From a virus, in the IMG/VR virus record IMGVR_UViG_3300009163_000065, positions 1 through 42,734 of that record: a DNA stretch of 42,734 bases; one strand, given 5' to 3'. Numbering within the stretch: the stretch's first letter is position 1; each line of letters opens with the position of its first letter. Shown here in pieces: positions 7,880-15,822 of the stretch. Both the position numbers and the translations under genes were made by a program. The notes under the pieces were generated by a model. That model saw nothing but the letters and a program-made list of their open reading frames with translations, did not search any database and was not told the DNA's origin.

Positions 7880-8740
7880 ATGTCAGAAGAAAAAGAAGTA
7901 CAGCAACAAGAAACAAGTGCAGATCAAGAGGCACAGGCAGTTAATGAACAAACTCAAAAAGAAGCCCGTATATTTGGTTGGGTTCCTAAAGAAGAGTTTA
8001 GAGGTTCTGAAGATGACTGGGTTGATGCAGAAGTATTTGTAAAACGAGGTAAGGAAATTAATCCTATTCTCCGTAAGAATAATGAATTACTTATGAAGAA
8101 GTTGGATGAAAAAGCCAAAGAAATTGATAGCATAAAAGCATCCGTTGAAGAGTTTAAAAAGTTCCAAAAGGAATCATTTGAACGTAAGACTGCTGAGTAT
8201 GAAGTACAAATTGCTCAGTTAAAGTCACAAAAACGTGAAGCTATTGCAGAAGGAAACGGTGATCTAGTCGTTGATATTGACGATCAAATTGATTCACTAA
8301 AGGAAGCACAGCGTGAGGCTAAGGAAGCTAGTAAAGCTAAACCAGAGCCAGAACAACCTGCTCAAGTAAGTATTCCAGATGATCCAGAATTACAAGGTTG
8401 GTTAAATAAAAATACATGGTTTGGTAATGATATTGAAATGACTGAACTAGCTAACACTTTAGGATCCTCTGTAAGAAAACAATTTCCTCACCTTACTAGT
8501 CGTGCCTTTTTAGAAAAGCTTGATGATAAGATTCGAGAGTACATGCCCAATAAGTTCTTAGGTAATAAAGCTAAGGGCAGTGCAGTAGATTCCTCAGGTA
8601 GTGTTAGAGGAACAGGATCTTCTGGTAAAAAGTCTTATGACAACTTACCTGATGATGCAAAACAAGCGTGTGATCGATTCATTAAACAAGGATGGATCAA
8701 ATCTAAACAAGAATACATAGACAGTTACGACTGGAATTAA
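7880..8740 (+). CDS. Capsid scaffolding protein
   Basis: 286 residues, acidic and Glu/Lys-rich. The region from about 60 to 160 is a long coiled coil (KKLDEKAKEIDSIKASVEEF and following). A linker rich in Pro and Glu and a structured C-terminus (DDPELQGWLNKNTWFG; ends YIDSYDWN) follow. This order is typical of podovirus scaffolds that guide head assembly and leave afterwards. The start has AGGAGAAAAC upstream. Located between portal and capsid genes, as expected. Confidence 0.85.
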   Translation: MSEEKEVQQQETSADQEAQAVNEQTQKEARIFGWVPKEEFRGSEDDWVDAEVFVKRGKEINPILRKNNELLMKKLDEKAKEIDSIKASVEEFKKFQKESFERKTAEYEVQIAQLKSQKREAIAEGNGDLVVDIDDQIDSLKEAQREAKEASKAKPEPEQPAQVSIPDDPELQGWLNKNTWFGNDIEMTELANTLGSSVRKQFPHLTSRAFLEKLDDKIREYMPNKFLGNKAKGSAVDSSGSVRGTGSSGKKSYDNLPDDAKQACDRFIKQGWIKSKQEYIDSYDWN

Positions 8741-8751
8741 GGAGAACAATT

Positions 8752-9243
8752 ATGGCTAAAGCATTAACAATTGAAGAGAAAAAAGAACAGGCACTTACTA
8801 GAACTACCACAGAACGTCCTTCACGTGAACGTCAAAGGAATTTATTTAATGGTACTCAAGCAAAGTTAACTGTAAATCATTTAATCCCTGGATACCACCT
8901 ACACATCTTTAATGATGAACCAGGTAGAGTCCAGACCGCACTTGATGGAGGATGGGAGTTTGTCAGTCCTGATGAAGTGGGCGGTGTTAAAGATAGTGTA
9001 ACGTCTGGTAATACAGATATAGGAGATAAGGTAAGATACCTCGTTGGTACAAGTGAGAAAGGTGATGGTCTTTATGCCTACTTGTTAAAGATTAAACAAG
9101 AATGGTTTGATGAAGATCAATCAGAGTTACAAAAACGTAATGATCGAGTAGATGCTGCAATCCGTGGTGGTGTAAACATTAAGGACGGAACAAGTTCTGA
9201 TGGTTTCTATACTCCTAAGGGTGGCATTAACTACAAAACATAA
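8752..9243 (+). CDS. Conserved structural-region protein (163 aa)
   Basis: Contains NLFNGTQAKLTVN, IPGYHLHIFNDEPGR, WEFVSPDEVGG and LYAYLLKIKQEWFDEDQ, which I recognise as a pattern recurring between scaffold and capsid genes of many podoviruses. Probably a head-associated or assembly protein, but the role is not established to my knowledge. It has a strong ribosome site (AAGGAGAACA). Confidence 0.75.
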   Translation: MAKALTIEEKKEQALTRTTTERPSRERQRNLFNGTQAKLTVNHLIPGYHLHIFNDEPGRVQTALDGGWEFVSPDEVGGVKDSVTSGNTDIGDKVRYLVGTSEKGDGLYAYLLKIKQEWFDEDQSELQKRNDRVDAAIRGGVNIKDGTSSDGFYTPKGGINYKT

Positions 9244-9268
9244 ACTTAATTTCTAAAAGGAAATAAAA

Positions 9269-9892
9269 ATGGCTAACGCAAATACCCCTCGTGGACTTAG
9301 CCCAGTAGGAACAATTACTGGTGCTCCGTTTAACGAACAGGGTCGCCTCTATGCTATCGCTAACGACGGTTCTAACACTTACGCTATTGGCGATGTTGTT
9401 AAAGTTGCTGGTTCAAGCGATACAAACGGTGTACCTTATGTAACAAAAGCTCTTACTACTGATACACCAGTTGGTGTTATCGTTGGTATTCGTGTATCTG
9501 ATCCAGGTGTATCTCTTGTAGGTACTACATTGGCTCTAAATACAATTTACTTACCACTTAATTCTGGTACTCGCTACGTTTACGTAGTTGATGATCCATC
9601 AATTATTATGCAAGTAACAGGTGATGCTACTGGTGTGGCAGCTGCTGACGTATTCAAGAATGCTGGTTTAACTATTACAGCTAACCAAACAACTCTTGCT
9701 CAATCAGCTCCGCTATCTTCAACGGTATTGAACGCTTCTTCATTCTTAGCTATTGCGTCTTCTGGCTCATTAGCTTTACCACTACAAATCATTGGACTAA
9801 CACAAGCAGTTAATAATGCTGCTGGTGCCTATGCTCAAGCTTTGGTAAAATGGAACAAGCATCAATTCCTCAACCCAGTTGGCACGGCTTAA
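9269..9892 (+). CDS. Probable capsid decoration/cement protein
   Basis: 207 residues. It starts MANANTPRGLSPVGTITGAP, the usual opening of a podovirus head protein, then beta-rich segments with many Thr, Val and Gly (YAIGDVVKVAGSS, TPVGVIVGI). Likely binds the outside of the capsid shell as a cement or decoration protein. It directly precedes the major capsid gene and has a good AAAAGGAAA ribosome site, consistent with high expression. Confidence 0.7.
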   Translation: MANANTPRGLSPVGTITGAPFNEQGRLYAIANDGSNTYAIGDVVKVAGSSDTNGVPYVTKALTTDTPVGVIVGIRVSDPGVSLVGTTLALNTIYLPLNSGTRYVYVVDDPSIIMQVTGDATGVAAADVFKNAGLTITANQTTLAQSAPLSSTVLNASSFLAIASSGSLALPLQIIGLTQAVNNAAGAYAQALVKWNKHQFLNPVGTA

Positions 9893-9907
9893 TAAGGAGA
9901 ATATAAC

Positions 9908-10822
9908 ATGGCTGGTATTATAACAACCGCTTCACACCCTAAGGCCCTATGGCCTGGGATCAAAGCATGGTGGGGTCAAGTCTATGACGAACATAAAGAA
10001 GAATATTCTCAATTGTTTGACAGTGACACATCCTCAATGAACTATGAAGAAGATGTTCAACTTACAGGTTTTGGTTTAGCTCCGGTTAAATCTGAAGGCT
10101 CTGGAGTTTCATACGATTCAGAAATTCAAGGTTTCACAACACGTTATACACACATTGCTTACGCTTTGGGTTATATCGTAACAAAAGAAGAGTTAGATGA
10201 CAACTTGTATGAACAAGTATCACGTCGTAGATCTGCTGCATTAGCAATGTCTTTCCGTCAAACGAAAGAAAACGTTGGTGCTAACATCTACAATCGTGCA
10301 TTTAATTCTACATACTTAGGTGGTGACGGTGTGTGTTTAGCTTCAACAGCACATCCTAACACATCTGGTGGTACATTTGCTAATGCTCCTTCAGTTCCTG
10401 CTGACTTGTCAGAAGCTTCTTTAGAAGATGCATTAACAGCAATTATGGGTTTCCAAAATGACCGTGGTCTTTTGATCAATGTTATGCCAAGAAGCCTAGT
10501 TGTTGCTCGTCAAAACTGGTGGAATGCTAATCGCATTATGAAATCAGCTTACACACCAACAACAGCAAACAATGCAGTGAACGTTTTAGTAGCGACAAAT
10601 GCTTTACCAGAAGGTATCGTAATGAACCACTACTTAACTTCACCTAACGCATGGTTTGTTAGAACTAACATCCAAAACGGTCTTAAGTACTACTCACGTG
10701 TTGGTATTCAATTTGATCAAGACAATGATTTTGATACAATGAATGCTAAGGCTAAGGGTTACGAAAGATACTCATTTGGCTGGACAGACCCTAGAGCAAT
10801 CTACGGTGTTAACGGTCCTTAA
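9908..10822 (+). CDS. Major capsid protein
   Basis: 304 residues. The N-terminal MAGIITTASHPKALWPGIKA, the central GYIVTKEELDDNLYEQVSRR and the C-terminal FGWTDPRAIYG match major head proteins of the HK97-fold type found in many podoviruses (family recognition, not alignment). The GAGGAGA-type site upstream is strong and codon usage looks optimised. It is followed by a hairpin that could reduce read-through (10841-10868), consistent with high, separately tuned expression. Confidence 0.9.
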   Translation: MAGIITTASHPKALWPGIKAWWGQVYDEHKEEYSQLFDSDTSSMNYEEDVQLTGFGLAPVKSEGSGVSYDSEIQGFTTRYTHIAYALGYIVTKEELDDNLYEQVSRRRSAALAMSFRQTKENVGANIYNRAFNSTYLGGDGVCLASTAHPNTSGGTFANAPSVPADLSEASLEDALTAIMGFQNDRGLLINVMPRSLVVARQNWWNANRIMKSAYTPTTANNAVNVLVATNALPEGIVMNHYLTSPNAWFVRTNIQNGLKYYSRVGIQFDQDNDFDTMNAKAKGYERYSFGWTDPRAIYGVNGP

Positions 10823-10840
10823 TTAGGACTACATGAGATG

Positions 10841-10880
10841 TAGAGGGGGCGAGTTAAAGTTCCCTCTAGTCTTTATTTTA
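10841..10880 (+). terminator. Hairpin terminator (probably leaky) after capsid gene
   Basis: Inverted repeat TAGAGGG (10841-10847) with CCCTCTA (10862-10868), extended by one G-U pair, followed by GTCTTTATTTTA. The loop is 13 bases, longer than ideal, and the U-run is interrupted, so partial termination is more likely than full. It would make capsid mRNA more abundant than tail mRNA. Confidence 0.55.
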
Positions 10881-10889
10881 GGAGTAAAT

Positions 10890-10949
10890 ATGTCATATCC
10901 AATAGAAGAAAAAAAAGGTAAACGCCCACCTGTCAAAAAGGGTAAATAA
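10890..10949 (+). CDS. Tiny basic peptide (19 aa) after major capsid gene
   Basis: ATG at 10890 preceded by a strong Shine-Dalgarno site (TTTAGGAGTAAAT) and ended by TAA. The peptide is MSYPIEEKKGKRPPVKKGK: acidic start, then Lys, Arg and Pro. There is no hydrophobic part. The strong ribosome site and the isolated position between two hairpins argue that it is translated. Function unknown. Confidence 0.55.
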   Translation: MSYPIEEKKGKRPPVKKGK

Positions 10950-10966
10950 TTTATTGTTCTCTGATG

Positions 10967-11001
10967 ACGCTTAGAGATAAGCGTTGTTATAACAAACAAC
11001 G
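10967..11001 (+). promoter_or_regulatory. Two overlapping, mutually exclusive hairpins before tail-region gene
   Basis: The first stem is ACGCTTA/TAAGCGT with a GAGA tetraloop (10967-10984). The second is CGTTGTT/AACAACG (10982-10988 with 10995-11001). They share bases 10982-10984, so both cannot form fully. The Shine-Dalgarno AAAGGAG (11004-11010) follows directly, then ATG at 11017. No U-run follows, so these are not terminators. They may be an mRNA stability or translation control element. Confidence 0.5.
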
Positions 11002-11016
11002 TCAAAGGAGATTTAT

Positions 11017-11715
11017 ATGTCAAATCCAACAAGATTTTCAAATGGTGTGTCTACAAATGATGCACAGTATTTAAATGGTAACTATCCGTTACCAAGTCCA
11101 TTTACTACAAGTGGTTCTAGTTTAACAGGTGTTGCTCAGTATGCAAATGATTTTACAAACTCAGTTGCAGAGTATACAGTTACTGGTACCTCATCTACAT
11201 TTGCTTTAACAGATGGTAATGGTGGTTTAGGTTTAATTACCCCAGGTGCAGCTTCTACAGCTACAGCTGCTTATAAAACAGCATCTAATGTTGCTTTTGT
11301 TGCAGGTAATCAAGTGTGGTTTACATCAAGATTTAAAGTTTCAGCCGTATCAGGTACTAAAGCATTCTATGTAGGTTTAAGAAATGGTTCAGCAGTAACT
11401 AATGGTTTATGGTTTGCTAAAGCAGCTTCATCAACTTCAGTTAACTTAGTTGCAACCGTTGCATCAGTAACTACTACATTAATTACAGGTGTTGCTACAG
11501 CAGTTGCTGATACATACCTTGAACTAGGTTTCTATTTTAATGGTGTAGATTTATTAGTTTATTCTGATAATCTTTTAGTAGCTCGTGTTGAAGCTCCTGT
11601 TATTGGTACAAACATACCTAGTGTCAATTTAGGTCCAGTAATGCAAATTACACCGACAGCTACTGATACATTAACAGTTGATTATATTTCTGCTTCTGTA
11701 GAAGTTACACGATAA
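11017..11715 (+). CDS. Beta-rich virion protein, lectin-like
   Basis: 232 residues, very rich in Thr, Ser, Ala and Val. Segments such as NQVWFTSRFKVSAVSGTKAF, YVGLRNGS and YLELGFYFNGVDLLVYSDN resemble the jelly-roll (concanavalin-like) folds of phage fibres and decoration proteins. Likely on the virion surface as head decoration or tail appendage. The ribosome site AAAGGAG is strong and preceded by two alternative hairpins. No catalytic motif is seen. Confidence 0.65.
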   Translation: MSNPTRFSNGVSTNDAQYLNGNYPLPSPFTTSGSSLTGVAQYANDFTNSVAEYTVTGTSSTFALTDGNGGLGLITPGAASTATAAYKTASNVAFVAGNQVWFTSRFKVSAVSGTKAFYVGLRNGSAVTNGLWFAKAASSTSVNLVATVASVTTTLITGVATAVADTYLELGFYFNGVDLLVYSDNLLVARVEAPVIGTNIPSVNLGPVMQITPTATDTLTVDYISASVEVTR

Positions 11716-11727
11716 TAGGAGGCCAAT

Positions 11728-12144
11728 ATGGCTAATTCAGTACAGATTCAAACACTAGTTGATAGTGAGCGTAATCTAGTTGTTAAATTAGTTGGTATCC
11801 TAGATACAAGTAACGTAAGTTTAGCAACCTTAATTGACCCAGCACTTGTTGCTGCGGTTAATGCTTCAGGGTTAAACTCACAACAACCTACTAAGGTAGC
11901 AATTAAAAAAGTAACTTACACTGTAGAAGATGGCTTAGCTGTCAACCTTTATTGGGATGCTACAACAGATGTACCTATCTGGAGGTTTGTAGGTAGGGGA
12001 TTTGTAATGGGAGAACAGATTGGTTTCTTACAAAACAATGCTGGTGCAGGTGTGACTGGTAAAGTTTTATATGATACAGACGGTTATTCATCAGGCTCAT
12101 TATCATTCAGTTTATTAATTGAATGTATTAAACAATGGAGTTAA
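11728..12144 (+). CDS. Conserved virion-region protein (138 aa)
   Basis: The sequence (LVDSERNLVVKLVGILDTS, KVAIKKVTYTVEDGLAVNLY, GRGFVMGEQIGFLQNNAGAG) is beta-rich with a hydrophobic core and resembles small structural proteins in many podo- and siphovirus genomes. It follows AGGAGG closely. Role in head completion or decoration is possible but unproven. Confidence 0.6.
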   Translation: MANSVQIQTLVDSERNLVVKLVGILDTSNVSLATLIDPALVAAVNASGLNSQQPTKVAIKKVTYTVEDGLAVNLYWDATTDVPIWRFVGRGFVMGEQIGFLQNNAGAGVTGKVLYDTDGYSSGSLSFSLLIECIKQWS

Positions 12145-12145
12145 C

Positions 12146-12496
12146 ATGGAAGATATCATAGGATTATTGTTCTTTGCACGTAATGTTACGCACATTGAAC
12201 ATTTAAAAACTAAGAGTTATGCTCAACACAAAGCTCTTGGTCATTTCTATGATGACGTTATTGAGTTAGCAGATAAATTAGCAGAAGCATACCAAGGGGA
12301 TCAAGGCCTTTTAGGAGAGATTCCCTTATATGCCAAAATACCTAATTACCCAATTGATGTATTTTTAGAAAAACAACTTGCAACAATTGATGAGTTACGT
12401 AAAACTGCTACTACTAGATCAGCAATTCAAAACATCATTGATGAGGTCGTTGAGTTATATCTATCTACACTTTATAAATTAAGGAACTTATCATGA
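12146..12496 (+). CDS. Ferritin/Dps-like four-helix protein
   Basis: 116 residues starting at the ATG at 12146 behind GGAG. Helical throughout. The motif NVTHIEHLKTKSYAQHKALG followed by FYDDVIELADKLAEAYQG resembles a family of ferritin/Dps-like phage proteins of unknown function (I believe DUF5856), with His and acidic residues placed as in a four-helix bundle. Whether it binds iron cannot be told. Its stop overlaps the next start (ATGA). Confidence 0.6.
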   Translation: MEDIIGLLFFARNVTHIEHLKTKSYAQHKALGHFYDDVIELADKLAEAYQGDQGLLGEIPLYAKIPNYPIDVFLEKQLATIDELRKTATTRSAIQNIIDEVVELYLSTLYKLRNLS

Positions 12497-12648
12497 TAGC
12501 TTCTGATGCTAAAGTAAAAGAAATGGAAATATCTGCAATTATTACAAGAGCAGATGGAACTATTGAAGATCTTGGAACAATTCAGTATTGGCACAAGAAC
12601 CCACTTAAACGTATTTTATGGAGAATTAAAAAATGGCTACACTATTAG
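12493..12648 (+). CDS. Small conserved phage protein (51 aa)
   Basis: Short ORF between two overlapping neighbours. Starts MIASDAKVKEMEISAII and ends in a Trp-rich basic helix (YWHKNPLKRILWRIKKWLHY). The TRADGTIEDLGTIQYWHKNP pattern is common in podovirus structural regions, so I judge it real. The amphipathic C-terminus could contact membrane or protein. Function unknown. Confidence 0.65.
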   Translation: MIASDAKVKEMEISAIITRADGTIEDLGTIQYWHKNPLKRILWRIKKWLHY

Positions 12649-12998
12649 TAAACACAGGTAAAGCTGTAGTTACAAACCGTATCAAAGGCTCTGGAACTGA
12701 ACCTTCCTATGTTGCTTGGGGTACTGGTTCTGGTACTACTGCTGCTACTGATACAACTTTATTTACTGAAGTTGGTACTAGAGTTGCAGGTACATCTACA
12801 CAACAAACAACTACTACAACAAGTGATACATACCAAGTGGTAGGTACACAAACAGCAGGTTCTAGTTTAACAATTACTAATGCTGGTTTGTTTGATGCAC
12901 TTACAGTTGGTAACTTATTTGTTAAAGGTGACTTTACTGGTATCGCATTAACATCAGGCGATAGCATTCAGTTCACATTCAAAACACAATTTAGTTAA
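12633..12998 (+). CDS. Virion structural protein (121 aa)
   Basis: Beta-rich, Thr/Gly-rich protein (YVAWGTGSGTTAATDTTLFT, then GLFDALTVGNLFVKGDFTG, SGDSIQFTFKTQFS). This pattern recurs in tailed phages among head or tail structural genes. The start overlaps the preceding gene by 16 bases. No enzymatic motif. Confidence 0.65.
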   Translation: MATLLVNTGKAVVTNRIKGSGTEPSYVAWGTGSGTTAATDTTLFTEVGTRVAGTSTQQTTTTTSDTYQVVGTQTAGSSLTITNAGLFDALTVGNLFVKGDFTGIALTSGDSIQFTFKTQFS

Positions 12999-13018
12999 TA
13001 AGATTGGGGGCCTGAGCT

Positions 13019-13846
13019 ATGGCTCTAAATCAATCAGCAATTAACGTACGAGTAATAAACGGGGCTGAGACTACACAGTTTAGTCAAGCCCTGAATGTTA
13101 CTGCTACAGTTACTGCTTCGTTCTTACGAGCACTAGGTGCTATTAAGTCTATTGTTAGTACAAGTACAGCTACAATTGTTTCAAGTTTTGTATACTTAAA
13201 AACAATTACAGCATCCTTAGTTACTAGCTTAGCTTCGATAGCTCAAACTGGTCGTGGTAAAATATTAGAAGTATCTTCTACTACTTTGAGTACGTTAGCT
13301 AATAGACTATCTTTACTTAGAGATATTATTGCTACTAGTACTGTAGTTTCAACTCTTCAAAGAACCTTTGGTAAACTTGTTTTACAAGCAGAAGTAACAG
13401 TATCTACAATACTAACAGCTACTAATAGACTTGTAACATTATTAGCTTACTCAACAATTACCCCTAGTTTTATTAGAGCTATTACTTTTAGCATACCTTT
13501 AATAACTTCTACAGTAACATCTACTATAAGTAGAGGGTTAATCTTAGCAAGAACAATTACAGCTTCTATAGTTAGTTCTACCAGTACATTAATACCAGTT
13601 AAATTGTATTATCAAATCTTAACTGTTTTATCTACAACAACTTCTACTTTAGTAAAATTAGTAGGAAAACCATTGACAATTCTAGTAAATTGTGGTATTA
13701 TATTAGTTAAGGGTGTACGTAAATTTATTACATTAATAGTTACTCCTATAGTTACATTAATTAGAAGTGCTATATCTTTCATAACATTCCCTTTAAATAG
13801 ATTAATATATGCCGCTTCTAAGATTAGAAAAGTCTTTTATACTTAA
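13019..13846 (+). CDS. Repetitive hydrophobic Thr/Ser-rich protein (275 aa)
   Basis: Built of degenerate repeats of about 25-30 residues containing S-T-S/T-x-x-x-L/I-V (for example STSTATIVSS, ITASLVTSLASI, ITASIVSSTSTLI). Almost no acidic residues after residue 90, many Leu, Ile, Val, Thr and Arg/Lys. The C-terminal part (about 210-260) could form membrane segments. Similar repeated proteins of unknown role occur in podovirus virion gene clusters. An internal promoter candidate lies within this gene. Confidence 0.6.
   Translation: MALNQSAINVRVINGAETTQFSQALNVTATVTASFLRALGAIKSIVSTSTATIVSSFVYLKTITASLVTSLASIAQTGRGKILEVSSTTLSTLANRLSLLRDIIATSTVVSTLQRTFGKLVLQAEVTVSTILTATNRLVTLLAYSTITPSFIRAITFSIPLITSTVTSTISRGLILARTITASIVSSTSTLIPVKLYYQILTVLSTTTSTLVKLVGKPLTILVNCGIILVKGVRKFITLIVTPIVTLIRSAISFITFPLNRLIYAASKIRKVFYT
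13673..13701 (+). promoter_or_regulatory. Internal extended -10 promoter candidate before fibre genes
   Basis: TTGACA (13673-13678), 17-base spacer and TATTAT (13696-13701) with TGTGG just before the -10. Spacing and the TGTGGTAT context are the same as in the promoter at 887-915. It lies inside a coding region, so chance is possible, but the match is strong. It would feed the fibre and modification genes from 13858. Confidence 0.55.
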
Positions 13847-13857
13847 GGATTTAGGAT

Positions 13858-14169
13858 ATGCCTACGGCTTTTTCATACAAAGTAACTACTGAAAACGAAC
13901 AGTTTACTTTTGATTTTTCTCCAGCTATGGGTACAGGAGAAACTATTACAAGTGCAACTAGCACAGTACAAGTAGTCTCAGGTACAGATGCATCTCCTAC
14001 TTCTATACTTCAAGGGAGTCCTGTAGTAAGCGGTCAACAAGTAGGACAAAGAATTTATGCTGGTTTAGATGGAGTAATTTATCGTATTCAAATGACGGTA
14101 ATTACATCTGCTTCTAATACCCTAGTTCTTTTAGCTGACTTACAGATTCTTGCTCCACTTAGTGTCTAG
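13858..14169 (+). CDS. Small beta-sandwich virion protein (103 aa)
   Basis: Pattern of an Ig-like or tail-adaptor domain: FTFDFSPAMGTGETITSATS, then VVSGQQVGQRIYAGLDGVIY and a hydrophobic end (LADLQILAPLSV). Recurrent in podoviruses just upstream of fibres. Function likely structural. Ribosome site AAGGATTTAGGAT is present. Confidence 0.6.
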   Translation: MPTAFSYKVTTENEQFTFDFSPAMGTGETITSATSTVQVVSGTDASPTSILQGSPVVSGQQVGQRIYAGLDGVIYRIQMTVITSASNTLVLLADLQILAPLSV

Positions 14170-14178
14170 GAGACTCAG

Positions 14179-14586
14179 TTGAGTTATATACCTAGATACG
14201 ATAAAGGAGACTGGATAGCTCTTTGTGACGTCTGTGGACGTAAGTACAAAGCGTCTAACCTTAAGAAACGTTGGGATGGTCTCATGTGTTGTGACCATGA
14301 TTGGGAAATACGTCAACCACAAGACTTTGTAAGAGGTATTGCAGATACTCAGATAGCTCCATGGTTAAGATCAGAACCTGCTAATAGTTTTATAGCCGTA
14401 ACACAAGCTTTATTAGGTCAGTATCTTTCAACAAGTATAGCAACTTTACTTTTAACTGTTGTAAGAGCACCATACAATTTTTATATAACTAGCCCAGTAA
14501 CAGTAACCTTGAGCGCTGTATTACTTGCTCCAGCAACACCAACATCGATTAATGGTTCACCAATTAATAGTATAACATTAAATTAG
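14179..14586 (+). CDS. Zinc-finger virion-region protein (135 aa), TTG start
   Basis: It starts with TTG at 14179 behind AGGAG (14168-14172). The N-terminal CDVCGRKYKASNLKKRWDG with CCDHDWE and RQPQDFVRG is a familiar small metal-binding module of phage structural clusters (CxxC plus Cys/Asp). The C-terminal half is a Thr/Ser/Pro-rich beta region (PTSINGSPINSITLN). Probably a tail or fibre-associated protein. No alternative ATG exists before the zinc motif. Confidence 0.65.
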   Translation: MSYIPRYDKGDWIALCDVCGRKYKASNLKKRWDGLMCCDHDWEIRQPQDFVRGIADTQIAPWLRSEPANSFIAVTQALLGQYLSTSIATLLLTVVRAPYNFYITSPVTVTLSAVLLAPATPTSINGSPINSITLN

Positions 14587-14595
14587 GATAATATT

Positions 14596-15810
14596 ATGGC
14601 AGGATTAAATTTATTTACAAATAATGCATCAACTACACTAGCTTCTGGCATTTCAGCAGTTGCTACCTCATTAACAGTGGCATCAGCTACAGGGGCTTTA
14701 TTTCCAAACCCTACAGCTGGTCAATACTTTTACTGTACTTTATCTAATACATCAGCTACTATAATTGAAATTGTTAAAGTAACTGCTAGATCTACAGATA
14801 CTTTTACTATTGTCCGAGGTCAAGATAATACAACAGCTTCTGCATTTATAACTGGTGATAAAGTAGAACTTCGTTTAGTAAATGCTAATTTAACTAACTT
14901 TCCGCAATTAGACTCTACTAATACATTTACACAAACTCAAACATTTACTACTCCAATATTAGGTACCCCTACATCAGCTACCCTTACTAATGCAACAGGT
15001 TTACCTTTAACTACGGGTGTTACAGGAACGTTACCTATAGCTAATGGTGGTACTGGAACAACCTCTACAACCTTTACTAATTTAGCTACTAATGTTACAG
15101 GAACGCTTCCAATTGCTAACGGCGGTACAGGAGCTACTTCTTTAGCTGCGGCTACTATTGCTACATTAGGATACACTACTACAGCTACAGCGGCAGGGAC
15201 TACAACACTTACTGCATCTAGCACAGCAACACAGTTCTTTACAGGATCAACCACGCAAACTGTTGTACTACCTGTAACATCTACTTTGACTCAAGGTCAG
15301 CAATTTACAATACATAATAATTCTTCTGGAAACTTAACTGTAAATTCATCTGGTGCTAATTTAGTAGGAACTGTTACAGCTAATACAACTGTTGTTTGTA
15401 CTTGTATATTAACTTCTGGTACAACTGCTGCTTCTTGGGATTATGATGTTACTGGTTTTACTACAGCTCTTCCTACTGCTCGTGGTGGTACAGGTTTAAC
15501 AACAGCTGGAACAGCTAACCAAGTATTAACTACAGATGGTACAACATTATCATATTCTAAAGTAGGTATTGCTAATTTATCTGCTACTGGTACAGCATCA
15601 GCATCTACATACTTACGTGGTGATAATACATGGGCAAGTGTTTCAGTATCAGGTTATGCAACAACATCACAAGCAGTAAATTATATAGTTGGTTCAAACT
15701 GTTGGCCTTCACAACCAGCAAATACCTACAGATATCTTAATTTATACTCTGTTGATAACACTTTAACACAAAGTTTTGTACTCTATACAAATTGTAACTG
15801 CAACTGCTAA
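14596..15810 (+). CDS. Tail fibre protein with Asn-Cys-repeat C-terminus
   Basis: 404 residues. The N-terminal domain (GLNLFTNNASTTLASGI) is a common virion-anchoring start. The shaft has repeats of TGTLPIANGGTG (two full copies, then LPTARGGTGL), a repeat typical of trimeric phage fibres. Toward the C-terminus lies ASTYLRGDNTWASV. The last six residues before the stop are NCNCNC (Cys400, 402 and 404), very unusual for a fibre. Further Cys are in VVCTCIL and SNCWP. The radical SAM and 2OG oxygenase genes follow 1.5-3.3 kb downstream in the same direction, so the tip may be a modification target; this is inference. Confidence 0.8.
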   Translation: MAGLNLFTNNASTTLASGISAVATSLTVASATGALFPNPTAGQYFYCTLSNTSATIIEIVKVTARSTDTFTIVRGQDNTTASAFITGDKVELRLVNANLTNFPQLDSTNTFTQTQTFTTPILGTPTSATLTNATGLPLTTGVTGTLPIANGGTGTTSTTFTNLATNVTGTLPIANGGTGATSLAAATIATLGYTTTATAAGTTTLTASSTATQFFTGSTTQTVVLPVTSTLTQGQQFTIHNNSSGNLTVNSSGANLVGTVTANTTVVCTCILTSGTTAASWDYDVTGFTTALPTARGGTGLTTAGTANQVLTTDGTTLSYSKVGIANLSATGTASASTYLRGDNTWASVSVSGYATTSQAVNYIVGSNCWPSQPANTYRYLNLYSVDNTLTQSFVLYTNCNCNC

Positions 15811-15822
15811 AAAGGAAAAAAT

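Noticed and set aside
10829-11041. 70-codon minus-strand ORF after the capsid gene
   Set aside because: It lies opposite the terminator-like hairpin, the small peptide gene and the next gene's start, has no ribosome site and no plausible composition.
14937-15254. 105-codon minus-strand ORF within the tail fibre
   Set aside because: Val/Pro/Ala repeat is the mirror of the Thr/Gly fibre repeats; no ribosome site.
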